Origin: Betaproteobacteria bacterium
GTDB taxonomy: Bacteria > Pseudomonadota > Gammaproteobacteria > Burkholderiales > Casimicrobiaceae
Reading direction: 5' to 3'
NCBI GenBank assembly: GCA_005888955.1
Contig: VBCS01000173.1
Coordinates: 1-6,748, forward strand
DNA: 6,748 bases
A program made the position numbers and the translations under genes. The notes beneath the pieces are model-generated. The model had not been told where the DNA came from. It searched no databases and saw only the letters and a list, made by a program, of their open reading frames with translations. Shown in pieces: positions 6,218-6,748 of this stretch (position 1 is its first letter; every line of letters starts with the position of its first letter).

Positions 6218-6254
6218 GCGGCCACGACGGGTTCTGCATCAGCCTGCCCGTCTC

Positions 6255-6748
6255 ATGCCTGACCGCAAGTTCGGTTTCGACACGCTCTGCCTGCACGCGG
6301 GGCAGATTCCGGATGCCGCGACAGGCGCGCGCGCGCTGCCGATCTACCAGACGACATCGTTCGTGTTCGACAGCGTCGACCATGCAGCGAGCCTGTTCAA
6401 CCTGCAGACCTTCGGCAACGTCTACTCGCGCATCTCCAACCCGACGGTCTGCGCGCTCGAGGAACGCGTAGCGGCGCTCGAAGGCGGCCGCGCGGCGCTG
6501 GCCGCCGCGACGGGCATGGCGGCGCAGACCGCAGCGCTGCTGACACTCGCCAAGAACGGCGACCACATCGTCGCGGCGCGCACGCTCTACGGGGGGACCT
6601 ACACCCAGTTCGCGGTGACGTTCGCTGAACTGGGGATCGACACTACCTTCGTCGACCCGGACGATCCCGACGACTTTCGCCGCGCCGTGAAGCCCAACAC
6701 CAAGGCGCTCCACGCCGAGACGATCGGCAATCCGCAGTTGAATGTCGT
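6255..6748 (+). CDS. metY: O-acetylhomoserine aminocarboxypropyltransferase / sulfhydrylase (3' end outside window)
   Basis: This PLP-dependent enzyme of the Cys/Met metabolism family would convert O-acetylhomoserine and sulfide to homocysteine (direct sulfhydrylation) in the cytoplasm. Codons 1-164 are in the window. The N-terminal pattern is characteristic: DTLCLHAGQ (9-17), PIYQTTSFVFDS (29-40), and GNVYSRISNPT (54-64), whose Y57 and R59 match the residues that reach the PLP phosphate of the neighbouring subunit. These are followed by LEERVAALEGG (68-78), ATGMAAQ (85-91) and LYGGTYTQF (111-119). ETIGNP (155-160) is the O-acetylhomoserine-specific version of a motif that usually reads ESPxNP in cystathionine synthases and lyases. 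The PLP lysine lies beyond the right edge. The ATG at 6255 fits the usual family start, yet no Shine-Dalgarno sequence precedes it, and the nested inverted-repeat element ends only 7 bases upstream. Confidence 0.93.
   Translation, partial: MPDRKFGFDTLCLHAGQIPDAATGARALPIYQTTSFVFDSVDHAASLFNLQTFGNVYSRISNPTVCALEERVAALEGGRAALAAATGMAAQTAALLTLAKNGDHIVAARTLYGGTYTQFAVTFAELGIDTTFVDPDDPDDFRRAVKPNTKALHAETIGNPQLNV

Larger units (their letters stand above)
5962..6247. repeat. 286-bp nested inverted-repeat element with perfect 19-bp terminal inverted repeats
   Basis: This fills the gap between the CoA-binding protein gene and metY. No plausible gene lies in the stretch. Its ends are GCAGGCTGATGCAGAACCC (5962-5980) and the exact reverse complement at 6229-6247. 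Between them are two further long hairpins, so a single strand could close a 19-bp stem around two arms, a three-way junction. It starts 4 bases after the TGA of the upstream gene and stops 7 bases before the metY ATG. No clear target-site duplication is seen at the flanks (GACCAA on the left, CCGTCT on the right). A non-autonomous mobile or REP-like repeat is the first guess, based on architecture alone. A structured RNA leader of metY is the alternative. Copy number elsewhere in the genome is unknown. Confidence 0.75.

Noticed and set aside
5962..6254. SAM/SAH riboswitch or integron attC site upstream of metY
   Set aside because: None of the conserved cores I know for SAM-I, SAM-II or SAH riboswitches could be recognised, and there is no attC-like core-site pair or integrase nearby. 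The perfect terminal repeats fit a repetitive element better.
5663..6262. Open frames on both strands running through the gap before metY
   Set aside because: They extend from out-of-frame parts of the CoA-binding gene into the nested inverted repeats, where paired arms keep mirrored frames open. No domain or start signal supports them.
1..6748. tRNA, rRNA, CRISPR array or transposase genes
   Set aside because: No regularly spaced direct repeats, tRNA cloverleaf with TTCRA arm, rRNA-like stretch or transposase motif was found on either strand.

Overview
The window is GC-rich bacterial DNA with tightly packed genes and GTG starts. The proteins look proteobacterial, most like Burkholderiales-type Betaproteobacteria. 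That placement is an inference from how the proteins read, not from a database search. Five genes lie on the minus strand (5286 down to 1) and two on the plus strand (5391 up to the right edge), diverging from a region of about 140 bases. A block of about 300 bases without a gene (5958-6254) separates the two plus-strand genes.

The minus-strand operon reads dppB - dppC - dppD - TPR/O-GlcNAc-transferase-like gene - dppF. It encodes the two permeases and two ATPases of an oligopeptide/dipeptide-type ABC importer. No substrate-binding protein gene is present, and dppF runs off the left edge. Two things are unusual. First, a 633-residue tetratricopeptide plus GT41 (SPINDLY/OGT) glycosyltransferase gene sits between the two ATPase genes. 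It is joined to each by a GTGA start/stop overlap, so it appears to be a real, translationally coupled operon member. Second, dppC looks broken near its 3' end. The frame is lost right after the segment before the last membrane helix, and the expected C-terminal tail reappears 2 bases further on in another frame. Roughly 18-20 codons covering helix 6 seem to be missing. As the sequence stands, the dppC frame then stays open through dppD and runs in frame into the glycosyltransferase gene.

The plus strand carries a small CoA-binding-domain protein of the YccU type and the first 164 codons of an O-acetylhomoserine sulfhydrylase (metY), which makes homocysteine from O-acetylhomoserine and sulfide. 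The two are probably functionally associated.

The gap between these two genes is filled by a nested inverted-repeat element (5962-6247). A perfect 19-bp terminal inverted repeat encloses two long hairpin arms (about 5993-6096 and 6105-6217), so a single strand could fold into a two-armed three-way junction. It ends 7 bases before the metY start codon. It could be a non-autonomous repetitive element (MITE/REP-like), a structured leader RNA, or both, and it is the least explained part of the window. No rRNA, tRNA, CRISPR array, transposase or integrase was seen.
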